A stretch of 7,495 nt of DNA. It comes from a bacterium (lineage in GTDB: Bacteria; Ratteibacteria; UBA8468; B48-G9; JAFGKM01). The notes beneath the pieces were generated by a model. It was not told the DNA's origin, made no database searches, and worked only from the letters and a program-made list of their open reading frames with translations. The stretch's first letter is position 1. Each line of letters opens with the position of its first letter. Made by a program: the position numbers and the translations under genes. This document shows positions 1 through 5,676 of this stretch, piece by piece. The DNA is taken from positions 1-7,495 of the forward strand of contig JAGGVW010000101.1 in assembly GCA_021157805.1 (NCBI GenBank), read 5' to 3'.

Positions 1-252
1 AGTCATCACTTTTTTCCCACAACCTGTAATTTTATAAACAAAGGAAATATCATCAATTTTTTCATAAATATTTCTGGCAGCAGCAGGCGGTATATATTCA
101 CCAAATCTACCACCCCCAAAAGGGCCAAAAACCCAGGAAGGAACTTCAACATCAAAATTTTTCACAAATTGAATTGCTTTTTTAATACTTTCTTCTCCAA
201 ACTCTTTTTTTAACTGCTCAATACCTCTTTCAATAAATTTTTCTATGTTCAT
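1..252 (-). CDS. Sugar isomerase, L-rhamnose isomerase-like TIM-barrel family (N-terminal part, cut by window edge)
   Basis: This is the first 84 codons of a gene that continues beyond position 1. The ATG at 252 follows a strong SD (GGGAGGTGA, complement of about 256-264) at good spacing. The translation begins MNIEKFIERGIEQLKKEFG, then has VEVPSWVFGPFGGGRF at about residues 35-50 and a stretch ending in VYKITGCGKKV. The pattern PSW-x-(F/Y)-G followed by GxRF and later a (D/E)-K-(I/L)-x-D-x-x-x-(V/F)-(H/Y)-x-(I/L/F)-T-G segment resembles the N-terminus of the TIM-barrel L-rhamnose/sugar isomerases (Pseudomonas stutzeri type). These interconvert aldoses and ketoses with a divalent metal; the metal ligands would lie downstream and cannot be seen. 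The family call is from recalled similarity, and substrate is unknown. It lies about 70 bases after rnpB on the same strand. I see no clear promoter of its own, so read-through from rnpB is possible. Confidence 0.6.
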   Translation of the reverse strand, partial: MNIEKFIERGIEQLKKEFGEESIKKAIQFVKNFDVEVPSWVFGPFGGGRFGEYIPPAAARNIYEKIDDISFVYKITGCGKKVMT

Positions 253-323
253 TAATCACCTCCCAACTTTAAAAAAAATCTTATCAAAAACATCCTTTTA
301 AAATTCTTTTTTCTCATTGTTTA

Positions 324-670
324 CTGGAGTGGCAGGTAAGCCGGATTCTGTTTAAAGACGGTCATTCATCTGGGCCTGTGGTTGCCCACAGGCTCAAGCA
401 GCCTACCCGGGCATTAAGGGGCAGGAAACCCATAAGCCCTGCTTGGCCTTGCTCCAGACGGGGTTTGCCCTGCTCTACCTGTTACCAGGCAGACGGTGAG
501 CTCTTACCTCACCATTTCACCCTTATCCGCCATATTCTGACGGACGGTATAGTTTCTGTGGCACTTTCCAGTCCTTGCGGACTGCTCCTGTTAGGAGCCG
601 CCTTTCCTGCTGGAGTCCGGACTTTCCTCCCGCCATAAAGTTAGCAGGTGACCATCCCGCCACTCCAGAT
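324..670 (-). ncRNA. rnpB: RNase P RNA, bacterial type A
   Basis: This is the catalytic RNA of RNase P, which trims the 5' leader from tRNA precursors. Conserved blocks seen on the minus strand, in RNA order: the block AGGAAAGTCCGGACTCC (complement of 612-628), GGAGCAAGGCCAA (about 444-456), the universal CCCGGGTAGGCTGCTTGAG (393-411), and ACAGAATCCGGCTTA near the 3' end (337-351). A GGGTTT in the P15 loop region (about 426-431) could supply the GGU that pairs with tRNA CCA. The termini pair perfectly as helix P1: 656-668 with 324-336, 13 base pairs including one G-U. This fixes the ends to within a few bases and gives about 345 nt. The promoter at 677-705 predicts transcription starting at about 670, matching P1. 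No GC-rich hairpin with a U tract follows, so 3' end formation is not explained by the sequence. Confidence 0.97.
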
Positions 671-676
671 ATTTTA

Positions 677-705
677 AAAATATCTCTTTACAAAAATTCT
701 GTCAA
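677..705 (-). promoter_or_regulatory. Sigma70-type promoter of rnpB
   Basis: Read on the minus strand: -35 TTGACA (complement of 700-705, perfect consensus), 17-base spacer, -10 TATTTT (complement of 677-682, four of six). The predicted +1 is about 670, two bases before the first paired base of RNase P helix P1, so the promoter and RNA boundaries support each other. A perfect 17-base palindrome (668-684) covers the -10 and start site. Confidence 0.75.
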
Positions 706-756
706 CAAATTTTATTTTTCCAGAACCGTGTCCTCGGAATATCAAATATTTTATTG

Positions 757-1173
757 TTAAGAAGAAGGAAATAATGAAGAGGAAGAAAGATATCTGGAAG
801 CAATTTCATCTGCTTCTTTATTTTTCTCTCTGGATATATATGTAATTTCAACGCTTTCATAATTTTCAATTAATTTATCAGCAATCATTTTCAATTTCTG
901 TAAATACTCATTTTTTATTTTATACTCACTCTTCATCTGTTTTACAAGAAGCAAACTATCACTTTTTATTTCAATTTTTTTTATTTTATATTTTAAACAT
1001 TCAATAAGAGAATATATTAACGCCATATATTCAGCAACATTATTTGTTCCTGTGCCTATATATTTCCCTGTTTTCTTAAGTAATTCTCCATCTCCATATA
1101 TTATAATTCCAATGCTTGATTTACCTGGATTTCCATGGCTGGCACCATCAATAAAAACGGTAAGTTTTTTCAT
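757..1173 (-). CDS. Ribonuclease HI family protein
   Basis: The 138-residue protein has the RNase HI fold and the complete acidic active site: D9 in FIDGASHGNPG, E48 in TNNVAEY, D72 in KSDSLLL and D122 in NKEADEIA. These residues bind two Mg2+ ions and cut the RNA strand of RNA/DNA hybrids in the cytoplasm. The short form, without an N-terminal hybrid-binding domain or E. coli-type basic protrusion, belongs to the group often annotated 'reverse transcriptase-like/RNase HI'. The C-terminus is a Ser-rich tail (about 129-138). Its ATG overlaps the TGA of the upstream Zn-ribbon gene by one base (TGATG at 1171-1175), implying translational coupling. An AGGA about ten bases upstream is a modest SD. 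Pairing with a COG1579-type gene is known in other bacteria, for example actinobacteria. I am sure of the family; the cellular role is inferred. Confidence 0.93.
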   Translation of the reverse strand: MKKLTVFIDGASHGNPGKSSIGIIIYGDGELLKKTGKYIGTGTNNVAEYMALIYSLIECLKYKIKKIEIKSDSLLLVKQMKSEYKIKNEYLQKLKMIADKLIENYESVEITYISREKNKEADEIASRYLSSSSLFPSS

Positions 1174-1874
1174 CAGTAAAGTATCCTGCTGCAGTTTTCA
1201 CACTGGACTATTTCTTTTTTTTTCTTTACTTTTTCTTCAATATAAGTGGGAACATAAATTGAACATCCGCTGCATCTTCCATCTTCAAGTTTACATATAG
1301 CAATACCATCTTTTTTATTCTTCCTTATTTTCTCATACATTTTATATAGTTCTTCATCAATCTCTTTCACTTTCTCTTCTCTTTTTTTCTTTTTTTCTTC
1401 AATTTTTTTCTTCAACTCTTCCATTCTTATTTCTTCCTCTTTTATTTTGTTTTCTATTTCACTTTTTATTTTATCAATCTGTTTCTTAAATTCATTTTCT
1501 CTATCTTTTATCTCATCATCCTTTTCCAGTAAGATTAATATTTCTTCCTCTACTCCACCTTTTTGCTTCTCATACTCTTCAATCTCTTTTCTTATTGCAA
1601 TATATTCTTTATTTGTTTTTACCTCTGTTAATCTATCTTTTAATTTTTTTATTTCATTTTCAATCGCTTTTAATTCAAGTTCTTTTTCCTTCCTATCTAT
1701 CTGCAATCTTTTGAATTCTTTTTCAATTGAGGAAAGTTCAGATTTTTTATTTTCTAATCTGGATTGATATTCTTTTCTCTTTTCAGGAAATAAAGAGACA
1801 TCTTCTTCCCAACTTCTTAATTCATTATCTATTTCCTGCAACTCTACCAATTTTTCAATTTCATCTTTTAACAT
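1173..1874 (-). CDS. Coiled-coil protein with C-terminal C4 zinc ribbon (COG1579 type)
   Basis: This 233-residue protein is two-part. Residues about 5-185 are a long, highly charged Lys/Glu coiled coil with the family-typical segment LTEVKTNKEYIAIRKEIE (82-99). Residues 190-233 form a zinc ribbon with C201-x2-C204 and C225-x2-C228 as likely ligands; C194 is an extra cysteine. This matches COG1579, predicted nucleic-acid-binding proteins; relatives include Helicobacter FlgZ (HP0958) and chlamydial CdsZ, but the general function is not settled. It is co-transcribed with RNase HI, with start and stop overlapping by one base, which favours an RNA-related role. The ATG at 1874 is the family-like start, yet no SD precedes it. 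Instead a near-consensus promoter ends eight bases upstream, so the mRNA is probably leaderless. Confidence 0.88.
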   Translation of the reverse strand: MLKDEIEKLVELQEIDNELRSWEEDVSLFPEKRKEYQSRLENKKSELSSIEKEFKRLQIDRKEKELELKAIENEIKKLKDRLTEVKTNKEYIAIRKEIEEYEKQKGGVEEEILILLEKDDEIKDRENEFKKQIDKIKSEIENKIKEEEIRMEELKKKIEEKKKKREEKVKEIDEELYKMYEKIRKNKKDGIAICKLEDGRCSGCSIYVPTYIEEKVKKKKEIVQCENCSRILY

Positions 1875-1882
1875 AATTCAAA

Positions 1883-1911
1883 ATTATATTTCAAATTTTC
1901 TAAAAAGTCAA
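1883..1911 (-). promoter_or_regulatory. Sigma70-type promoter placing +1 at the start codon (leaderless mRNA)
   Basis: Minus strand: -35 TTGACT (complement of 1906-1911, five of six), exactly 17 bases, then -10 TATAAT (complement of 1883-1888, perfect). Only eight bases separate the -10 from the ATG at 1874, so the usual start distance puts +1 at about 1874-1876. The promoter fits entirely in the 41-base gap after the queF stop codon and gives the Zn-ribbon/RNase H pair its own transcription. Confidence 0.75.
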
Positions 1912-1915
1912 AAAG

Positions 1916-2299
1916 TTATTTCTCTGAAGGATACACTGCTTCAACTATGGACTTTATTCCACCTCTCGGATTGAACTCTCCCCTTACTTTAACCCATACA
2001 GGTTTTGCTGCTTTTACAATATCATTCAGAATTCTATTTACAGCATTTTCATAAAAAATTCCAACATTCCTGTATGCCTGTATATAAAATTTCAAAGATT
2101 TCAGTTCAATCACATATTTATCTGGTTCATACTCAATTGTTATTGTTCCAAAATCTGGTTGGCCTGTTTTTGGACAGACAGAAGTATATTCAGGAATAAT
2201 TATTGTTATTTTATACTTTCTGAATTGATTTTCAAAACATTCAATATTGGGCAACTTTACATCAAGACCTTTTTTCGCAACATTTTTGTATTCACTCAT
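1916..2299 (-). CDS. queF: NADPH-dependent 7-cyano-7-deazaguanine (preQ0) reductase, QueF
   Basis: QueF reduces the nitrile of preQ0 to the amine of preQ1 in queuosine biosynthesis, the modified base at the wobble position of GUN-anticodon tRNAs. The 127-residue protein is the short single-domain type. It shows the nucleophilic cysteine C42 in TSVCPKTGQPDFG with D49 seven residues on, as in characterised QueF. The family signature E-(S/L)-K-(S/A)-h-K-(L/Y)-(Y/F/W) is present as ELKSLKFY (65-72), and E84 is the likely preQ0-binding glutamate. The usual FHE motif reads FYE here (82-84), so Tyr83 replaces the common His. The intact signature argues against the archaeal QueF-like amidinotransferase. 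One base separates it from acyP, with only a weak AAGA upstream, so translation is probably coupled. No other queuosine genes are in view. Confidence 0.92.
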   Translation of the reverse strand: MSEYKNVAKKGLDVKLPNIECFENQFRKYKITIIIPEYTSVCPKTGQPDFGTITIEYEPDKYVIELKSLKFYIQAYRNVGIFYENAVNRILNDIVKAAKPVWVKVRGEFNPRGGIKSIVEAVYPSEK

Positions 2300-2300
2300 T

Positions 2301-2573
2301 TTAAAATCTTATATTGAAATCTAAAAATTCTCCTTTATATTCCTCTTCAATTCTTTTTATTCCGGATATATTTCTTCCCAGATAACCATTTTTTAATTCT
2401 GATATAAACATCTCAATTATATCATTTTTCCCTTCTACAACTATTTCAACATCTCCATTCTGTAAATTTCTAACCCATCCAGTTAAACCTAAGGATTTTG
2501 CTATCCTCTGGGTATACCACCTGAACCCTACTCCCTGAACAATTCCACTCACGAACAGACGATACCTTTTCAT
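2301..2573 (-). CDS. acyP: Acylphosphatase
   Basis: This small cytoplasmic enzyme hydrolyses acyl phosphates such as carbamoyl phosphate and 1,3-bisphosphoglycerate. From the ATG at 2573 the protein is 90 residues, the normal family length, and starts [20 protein letters not shown]. The catalytic Arg is R18 in VQGVGFR, and the catalytic Asn is N36 in GWVRNLQNG. The reading frame stays open upstream to a TTG at 2618 that overlaps the groEL stop. That version would add [15 protein letters not shown], residues encoded across a GC-rich hairpin and without family similarity, so I prefer the ATG. Neither start has a well-placed SD; the only purine-rich tract (GAGGAAAAGGGAG) lies about 30 bases upstream of the ATG on the far side of the hairpin. 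It sits 41 bases after groEL and one base before queF, in the same operon. Confidence 0.9.
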   Translation of the reverse strand: MKRYRLFVSGIVQGVGFRWYTQRIAKSLGLTGWVRNLQNGDVEIVVEGKNDIIEMFISELKNGYLGRNISGIKRIEEEYKGEFLDFNIRF

Positions 2574-2583
2574 TTTCTGGGGA

Positions 2584-2607
2584 GGAGCCCCTACACAGAG
2601 GGGCTCC
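2584..2607 (-). other. Stable stem-loop between groEL and acyP
   Basis: GGAGCCCCT (2584-2592) and AGGGGCTCC (2599-2607) form a perfect 9-bp stem with a 6-base loop, extendable by one G-U pair in the mRNA. It lies 8 bases past the groEL stop and 11 bases before the acyP ATG. No U tract follows, so it is not a standard terminator. It may protect the groESL mRNA 3' end, mark a processing site, or lower acyP-queF expression; these roles are inference. Confidence 0.75.
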
Positions 2608-2614
2608 CTTTTCC

Positions 2615-4240
2615 TCAATACTCAGGGTAAGGGGGTGGGGTGGGACTCTTTTCTTCTTTCCTTTCTGGCTTTTCAGTTATAAGTGCTTCTGTTGTGAGAA
2701 GTAAAGCAGCCATACTGGAACCATTTTCAAGTGCACTTCTTACAACTTTTGTAGGGTCAATAATTCCTGCTTTAACAAGGTCTTCATATTTATCCTTTTC
2801 AGCATTAAATCCAAAATTTTCATTATCTGACTCTTTAACTTTTTGAACCACAACTGCTCCATCAAGTCCTGAATTTTCAGCAATCTGTCTCAATGGGGCT
2901 TCAAGTGCTTTCTGGACAATTTTTGCTCCTGTTTTTTCGTCCGGGTCATCTATTTTTAATTTATCAATTTCTTCCTGACATCTGATCAATGCTACACCAC
3001 CACCTGGAACAACACCCTCCTCAACCGCTGCTCTCGTTGCACTCAAAGCATCTTCAACTCTTGCTTTTCTTTCCTTCATATCTGTTTCAGTGGGTGCACC
3101 AACATTCACTACTGCAACTCCTCCAGCAAGTTTTGCAAGTCGTTCCTGTAATTTCTCTCTATCATAATCAGAAGTTGTTTTCTCTATCTCACTCTTTATC
3201 TGATTTATTCTTCCCTGTATTTTTGAGGAAGTTCCCTTACCCTCAACAATAGTTGTATTTTCTTTATCAACTATAACTCTTTTCGCTCTCCCGAGCATAT
3301 CAAGAGTCACACTTTCAAGTTTAATTCCAAGTTCTTCCATTATTGCCTGTCCACCTGTAAGAATGGCAATGTCTTCAAGCATTGCCTTTCTTCTATCTCC
3401 AAAACCAGGTGCTTTAACAGCACAACATTGTAATGTCCCTCTCAATTTATTCACAACCAATGTAGCAAGTGCTTCTCCTTCAACTTCTTCAGCAATAATT
3501 AAAAGTGGCTTTCCTGACTGAGCAATTTTTTCAAGAAGCGGGAGGATATCCTTTACTGCTGATATTTTTTTATCATGGATTAAAATGTATGCATCTTCAA
3601 GAATACATTCCATCCTTTCTGCATCGGTTACAAAATATGGAGAGAGATAACCTCTATCAAATTGCATTCCTTCAACTACATTCAATTCTGTTTCTGTCCC
3701 TTTTGCTTCCTCAACAGTTATAACTCCCTCTTTTCCGACCTTATCCATTGCTTCAGCAATTATTTCTCCAATTTCGGAATCATTTGCCGCTGCAATTGTT
3801 GCAACCTGCTGAATTTCATGTTTATCCTTTACTGTTTTGCTCATCAGTTTTAACTTATCAACCACTGCTTTTACTGCTTTTTCTATTCCTCTTCTTAGAT
3901 GAACAGGATTTGCTCCAGCAGCAACATTTTTAAAACCCTCTTTTGCTATTGCAAAAGCAAGAACAGATGCAGAAGTTGTTCCATCACCGGCAACATCATT
4001 TGTTTTTGAAGCCACTTCTCTCAAAAGCTGTGCTCCAAGATTTTTATACAGGTCATCAAGTTCTATCTCTTTTGCGATTGTAACACCATCATTTATTACA
4101 GTTGGAGAGCCAAATTTTTTCTCAAGAACTGCACATCTTCCTTTTGGCCCAAGTGTAGGTCTTAATGCATCAACCATTATTTCCATTCCTTCTAAAATTT
4201 TTCTTCTTGCTTCTTCACCAAGTAATATTTGTTTTGCCAT
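2615..4240 (-). CDS. groEL: Chaperonin GroEL (60 kDa, Hsp60)
   Basis: This is the subunit of the double-ring ATP-driven folding chamber that works with GroES in the cytoplasm. The ATG at 4240 has an excellent SD (AGGAGGTGG) and gives [18 protein letters not shown], 541 residues, normal for the family. Seen features: [10 protein letters not shown] (26-35), the nucleotide-binding GDGTT (85-89) with D86, the apical segment around 190-280, and [12 protein letters not shown] (404-415) preceded by the ATP-hydrolysis aspartate D397 in RVEDAL. The frame remains open 12 codons upstream, but that extension runs through the SD and into groES. The C-terminus is unusual: in place of the flexible GGM repeats it ends [10 protein letters not shown] then [10 protein letters not shown]. 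It is second in groES-groEL-acyP-queF, 13 bases after groES. Confidence 0.98.
   Translation of the reverse strand: MAKQILLGEEARRKILEGMEIMVDALRPTLGPKGRCAVLEKKFGSPTVINDGVTIAKEIELDDLYKNLGAQLLREVASKTNDVAGDGTTSASVLAFAIAKEGFKNVAAGANPVHLRRGIEKAVKAVVDKLKLMSKTVKDKHEIQQVATIAAANDSEIGEIIAEAMDKVGKEGVITVEEAKGTETELNVVEGMQFDRGYLSPYFVTDAERMECILEDAYILIHDKKISAVKDILPLLEKIAQSGKPLLIIAEEVEGEALATLVVNKLRGTLQCCAVKAPGFGDRRKAMLEDIAILTGGQAIMEELGIKLESVTLDMLGRAKRVIVDKENTTIVEGKGTSSKIQGRINQIKSEIEKTTSDYDREKLQERLAKLAGGVAVVNVGAPTETDMKERKARVEDALSATRAAVEEGVVPGGGVALIRCQEEIDKLKIDDPDEKTGAKIVQKALEAPLRQIAENSGLDGAVVVQKVKESDNENFGFNAEKDKYEDLVKAGIIDPTKVVRSALENGSSMAALLLTTEALITEKPERKEEKSPTPPPYPEY
2625..2644 (+). other. G-quadruplex motif opposite the end of groEL
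   Basis: The plus strand reads GGGTAAGGGGGTGGGGTGGG: four runs of at least three G with loops of 3, 1 and 1 bases, a textbook G-quadruplex pattern with short loops. The strand is the template strand for groEL, so a structure would form in DNA and the mRNA carries the C-rich complement encoding the Pro-rich GroEL tail. It stands out in an AT-rich window. Folding is predicted from pattern only. Confidence 0.7.
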
Positions 4241-4253
4241 ATTCCACCTCCTT

Positions 4254-4556
4254 TTATTTATCTTCAACAACAGCAAGAATATCCTCTTCTTTTAAAATAA
4301 TGTATTCTTTATCATCAATTGTAATTTCAGTTCCTGAATATTTACCATATAAAACCTTATCACCTACTTTAACTTCCATAGAAACTGGTTTACCATCTTC
4401 TCCAACTTTACCTTTCCCAACTGCAACGACTTTTCCTTCCTGCGGTTTTTCTTTTGCAGTATCAGGCAAGATAATCCCACCTTTTGTTTTTTCTTCTGCT
4501 TCTAATGGCTCAACAACTATTCTATCACCAAGTGGTCTTATCTTTAACTTCGCCAT
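4254..4556 (-). CDS. groES: Co-chaperonin GroES (10 kDa, Hsp10)
   Basis: GroES is the heptameric lid of the GroEL chamber. The 100-residue protein begins [27 protein letters not shown], which includes the family signature (about 5-26). The mobile loop that contacts GroEL follows with GGIILPDTA (26-34), then GKV-rich beta segments, [11 protein letters not shown] (66-76) and a C-terminal EEDILAVVE (91-99). Length is typical. The start has a near-perfect SD (AAAGGAGGTGA) and is first in a four-gene transcript under the promoter at 4585-4612. No CIRCE inverted repeat for HrcA is visible upstream, so control differs from the commonest heat-shock arrangement. Confidence 0.98.
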   Translation of the reverse strand: MAKLKIRPLGDRIVVEPLEAEEKTKGGIILPDTAKEKPQEGKVVAVGKGKVGEDGKPVSMEVKVGDKVLYGKYSGTEITIDDKEYIILKEEDILAVVEDK

Positions 4557-4584
4557 ATTTCACCTCCTTTTTTTCAAATTATTT

Positions 4585-4612
4585 ATTATACCCATCTGTA
4601 AATATATGTCAA
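4585..4612 (-). promoter_or_regulatory. Consensus sigma70-type promoter of the groES operon
   Basis: Minus strand: TTGACA (complement of 4607-4612), a 16-base spacer, then TATAAT (complement of 4585-4590); both hexamers are perfect. The predicted +1 is about 4578, leaving a leader of about 22 bases that is mostly the SD. I looked for TTAGCACTC-N9-GAGTGCTAA (CIRCE) between 4557 and 4676 and found none, nor a clear sigma32-type promoter. Strong basal transcription is expected. Confidence 0.85.
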
Positions 4613-4626
4613 CATTTCCAATCTAC

Positions 4627-4655
4627 TTTAAAACATTTTTGAATTGTTGTATAAT
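4627..4655 (+). promoter_or_regulatory. Probable sigma70-type promoter of the lipoprotein-nitroreductase pair
   Basis: A perfect -10 TATAAT (4650-4655) lies 17 bases after a moderate -35 TTTAAA (4627-4632, four of six). Predicted +1 is about 4662, just before the SD-like AAAGGGAGGG (4666-4675). It diverges from the groES promoter; the two -35 elements are about 15 bases apart and do not overlap. Confidence 0.6.
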
Positions 4656-4678
4656 TTACATAGAGAAAGGGAGGGAAT

Positions 4679-5020
4679 GTGAGAAATATAAGAATTATTT
4701 TAGTTTTCTCATCAATTGTTTTTATAATTACACTTTCTGGCTGTAATAAAAAGAAGAAAGAAGAGGAAAATAGATTAACCCCCTTAAATGCCCCTGCGAA
4801 ATATGGTGAAACAATGGGAAAAGCAATGAAAAAAGCAAAAATAATGGATATTATTCTTCCTTTAAAAAGTGCAATAGATACCTTTTATATTGAAGAAGAA
4901 AGATACCCGGAATCACTTCAGGAACTCGTTGATAAAGGATATATAAAAGAAATTCCAAAACCACCTGAAGGAATGAATTACTATTACAACTCAAAAAACG
5001 GGAAAATTGAAGTGAAATAA
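4679..5020 (+). CDS. Small lipoprotein with pseudopilin-like C-terminal region
   Basis: This 113-residue protein is a predicted lipoprotein. Residues 1-21 are a signal peptide (RNIR, then a hydrophobic stretch) ending in a lipobox LSGC, so C22 should be lipidated after signal peptidase II cleavage. A lysine-rich linker (24-28) follows. Residues about 55-113 resemble the C-terminal part of type II secretion/type IV pilus pseudopilins: LKSAIDTFYIEEERYPESLQ, then LVDKGYIKEIPKPPEG and a short beta hairpin (MNYYYNSKNGKIEVK). There is no N-terminal prepilin cleavage site, so the fold appears to be carried on a lipid anchor. The start is GTG at 4679 after GGGAGGG with short spacing; the overlapping ATG at 4677 runs straight into TGA. 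It lies 13 bases before the nitroreductase, probably the same operon. The specific function is unknown. Confidence 0.72.
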   Translation: MRNIRIILVFSSIVFIITLSGCNKKKKEEENRLTPLNAPAKYGETMGKAMKKAKIMDIILPLKSAIDTFYIEEERYPESLQELVDKGYIKEIPKPPEGMNYYYNSKNGKIEVK

Positions 5021-5033
5021 AAAGGAGGAGGAG

Positions 5034-5567
5034 ATGGATTTTTATGAGGTTATAAAAACAAGGAGAAGTGTAAGAAGTTATAAGCAGGACCCCATACCAG
5101 AGGATATTCTCAAAAAAGTTCTTAATGCAGCAAGAATTGCTCCAAGTGGAAGTAACAGGCAGCCATGGTATTTTATAATAATAAAAGACCCTGAAAGAAA
5201 GAAAAAAATGGTGGAATTATGTGCTGGACAGAAATTTATTGCTGAAGCACCTGTTCTGATTGCTGCCTGTGGAGAAAACATTCACTACAATAGAGGGAAC
5301 TGGATGGACAATTACAGTGTGCTTGTTGATGTTGCAATAGCAGTTGACCACCTGACACTTGCGGCAAGAGCAGAAGGACTTGGAACCTGCTGGATTGGCT
5401 CTTTTGACAATGAAGGAATAAAGAAATTTCTTGGAATTCCAGAAGATGTTAATGTTGTTGCCCTTACTCCTCTTGGTTATCCTTCAAATTCTGATGTATT
5501 CAAAGAAGATAAAAATAGAAAACCACTTGATGAGATAATTTATAATGAAACCTGGGGAAATAAATAA
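5034..5567 (+). CDS. Nitroreductase family FMN-dependent oxidoreductase
   Basis: This 177-residue protein is a compact member of the nitroreductase superfamily, homodimeric flavoenzymes that use NAD(P)H to reduce nitro compounds, quinones, flavins or other substrates. Seen motifs: the FMN-phosphate-binding RRSVRSY (10-16), APSGSNRQPW (36-45) contacting the flavin, the helix ending EGLGTCWIGSF (114-124), and a typical PLGYP (146-150). The hydrophobic helix around 96-113 fits the dimer core. The ATG at 5034 follows a very strong SD (AAAGGAGGAG). It is shorter than E. coli NfsB (217) but normal for the small subgroup found in anaerobes. It follows the lipoprotein gene by 13 bases. Substrate cannot be assigned from sequence. 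Confidence 0.93.
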   Translation: MDFYEVIKTRRSVRSYKQDPIPEDILKKVLNAARIAPSGSNRQPWYFIIIKDPERKKKMVELCAGQKFIAEAPVLIAACGENIHYNRGNWMDNYSVLVDVAIAVDHLTLAARAEGLGTCWIGSFDNEGIKKFLGIPEDVNVVALTPLGYPSNSDVFKEDKNRKPLDEIIYNETWGNK

Positions 5568-5618
5568 ATATTTTTTATATCATAAAAATATAAGTAAGAG
5601 TTTTGATGCAAGACCATA

Positions 5619-5658
5619 TTATAACCAGTTGATAAATTAAGAAAAATTCTTCTAATAT
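5619..5658 (+). promoter_or_regulatory. Putative fur-gene promoter overlapped by an imperfect inverted repeat
   Basis: A -35-like TTGATA (5629-5634, five of six) is 18 bases from TAATAT (5653-5658, four of six), giving +1 at about 5665 and a 12-base leader. Across the -35 lies TTATAACCAGTTGATAA (5619-5635), an imperfect palindrome with perfect TTAT/ATAA ends. It resembles the general shape of Fur/PerR operators but is not a close match to either consensus. Autoregulation is inference. Confidence 0.4.
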
Positions 5659-5676
5659 GGGTGGAAAAAGAAATAA

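Noticed and set aside
378..760. Two rightward ORFs over the rnpB region
   Set aside because: They are antisense to the highly conserved RNase P RNA and have no coding similarity.
2574..2618. TTG start for acylphosphatase adding 15 residues
   Set aside because: The added residues run through a GC-rich hairpin and make the protein longer than the family norm; the ATG at 2573 gives the standard 90 residues. A minor longer product cannot be excluded.
4241..4276. Twelve-residue N-terminal extension of GroEL
   Set aside because: The extension is encoded through the strong SD and the groES stop codon; the ATG at 4240 matches the universal MAK start.
4585..4612. Sigma32-like -10 CCCATCTGTA on the plus strand within the groES promoter
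   Set aside because: No CTTGAAA-type -35 at the right distance, and it faces away from groES.
4165..4746. Rightward ORF of 193 codons antisense to groEL/groES
   Set aside because: It is a shadow of groES and the groEL start and runs through the divergent promoters; its Phe/Ser-rich composition is typical of the complement of a Lys/Glu-rich gene.
5568..5600. Rho-independent terminator after the nitroreductase
   Set aside because: The only inverted repeat there (ATATTTTT/AAAAATAT) is pure AT with no GC stem and no proper U tract, so it is not convincing.
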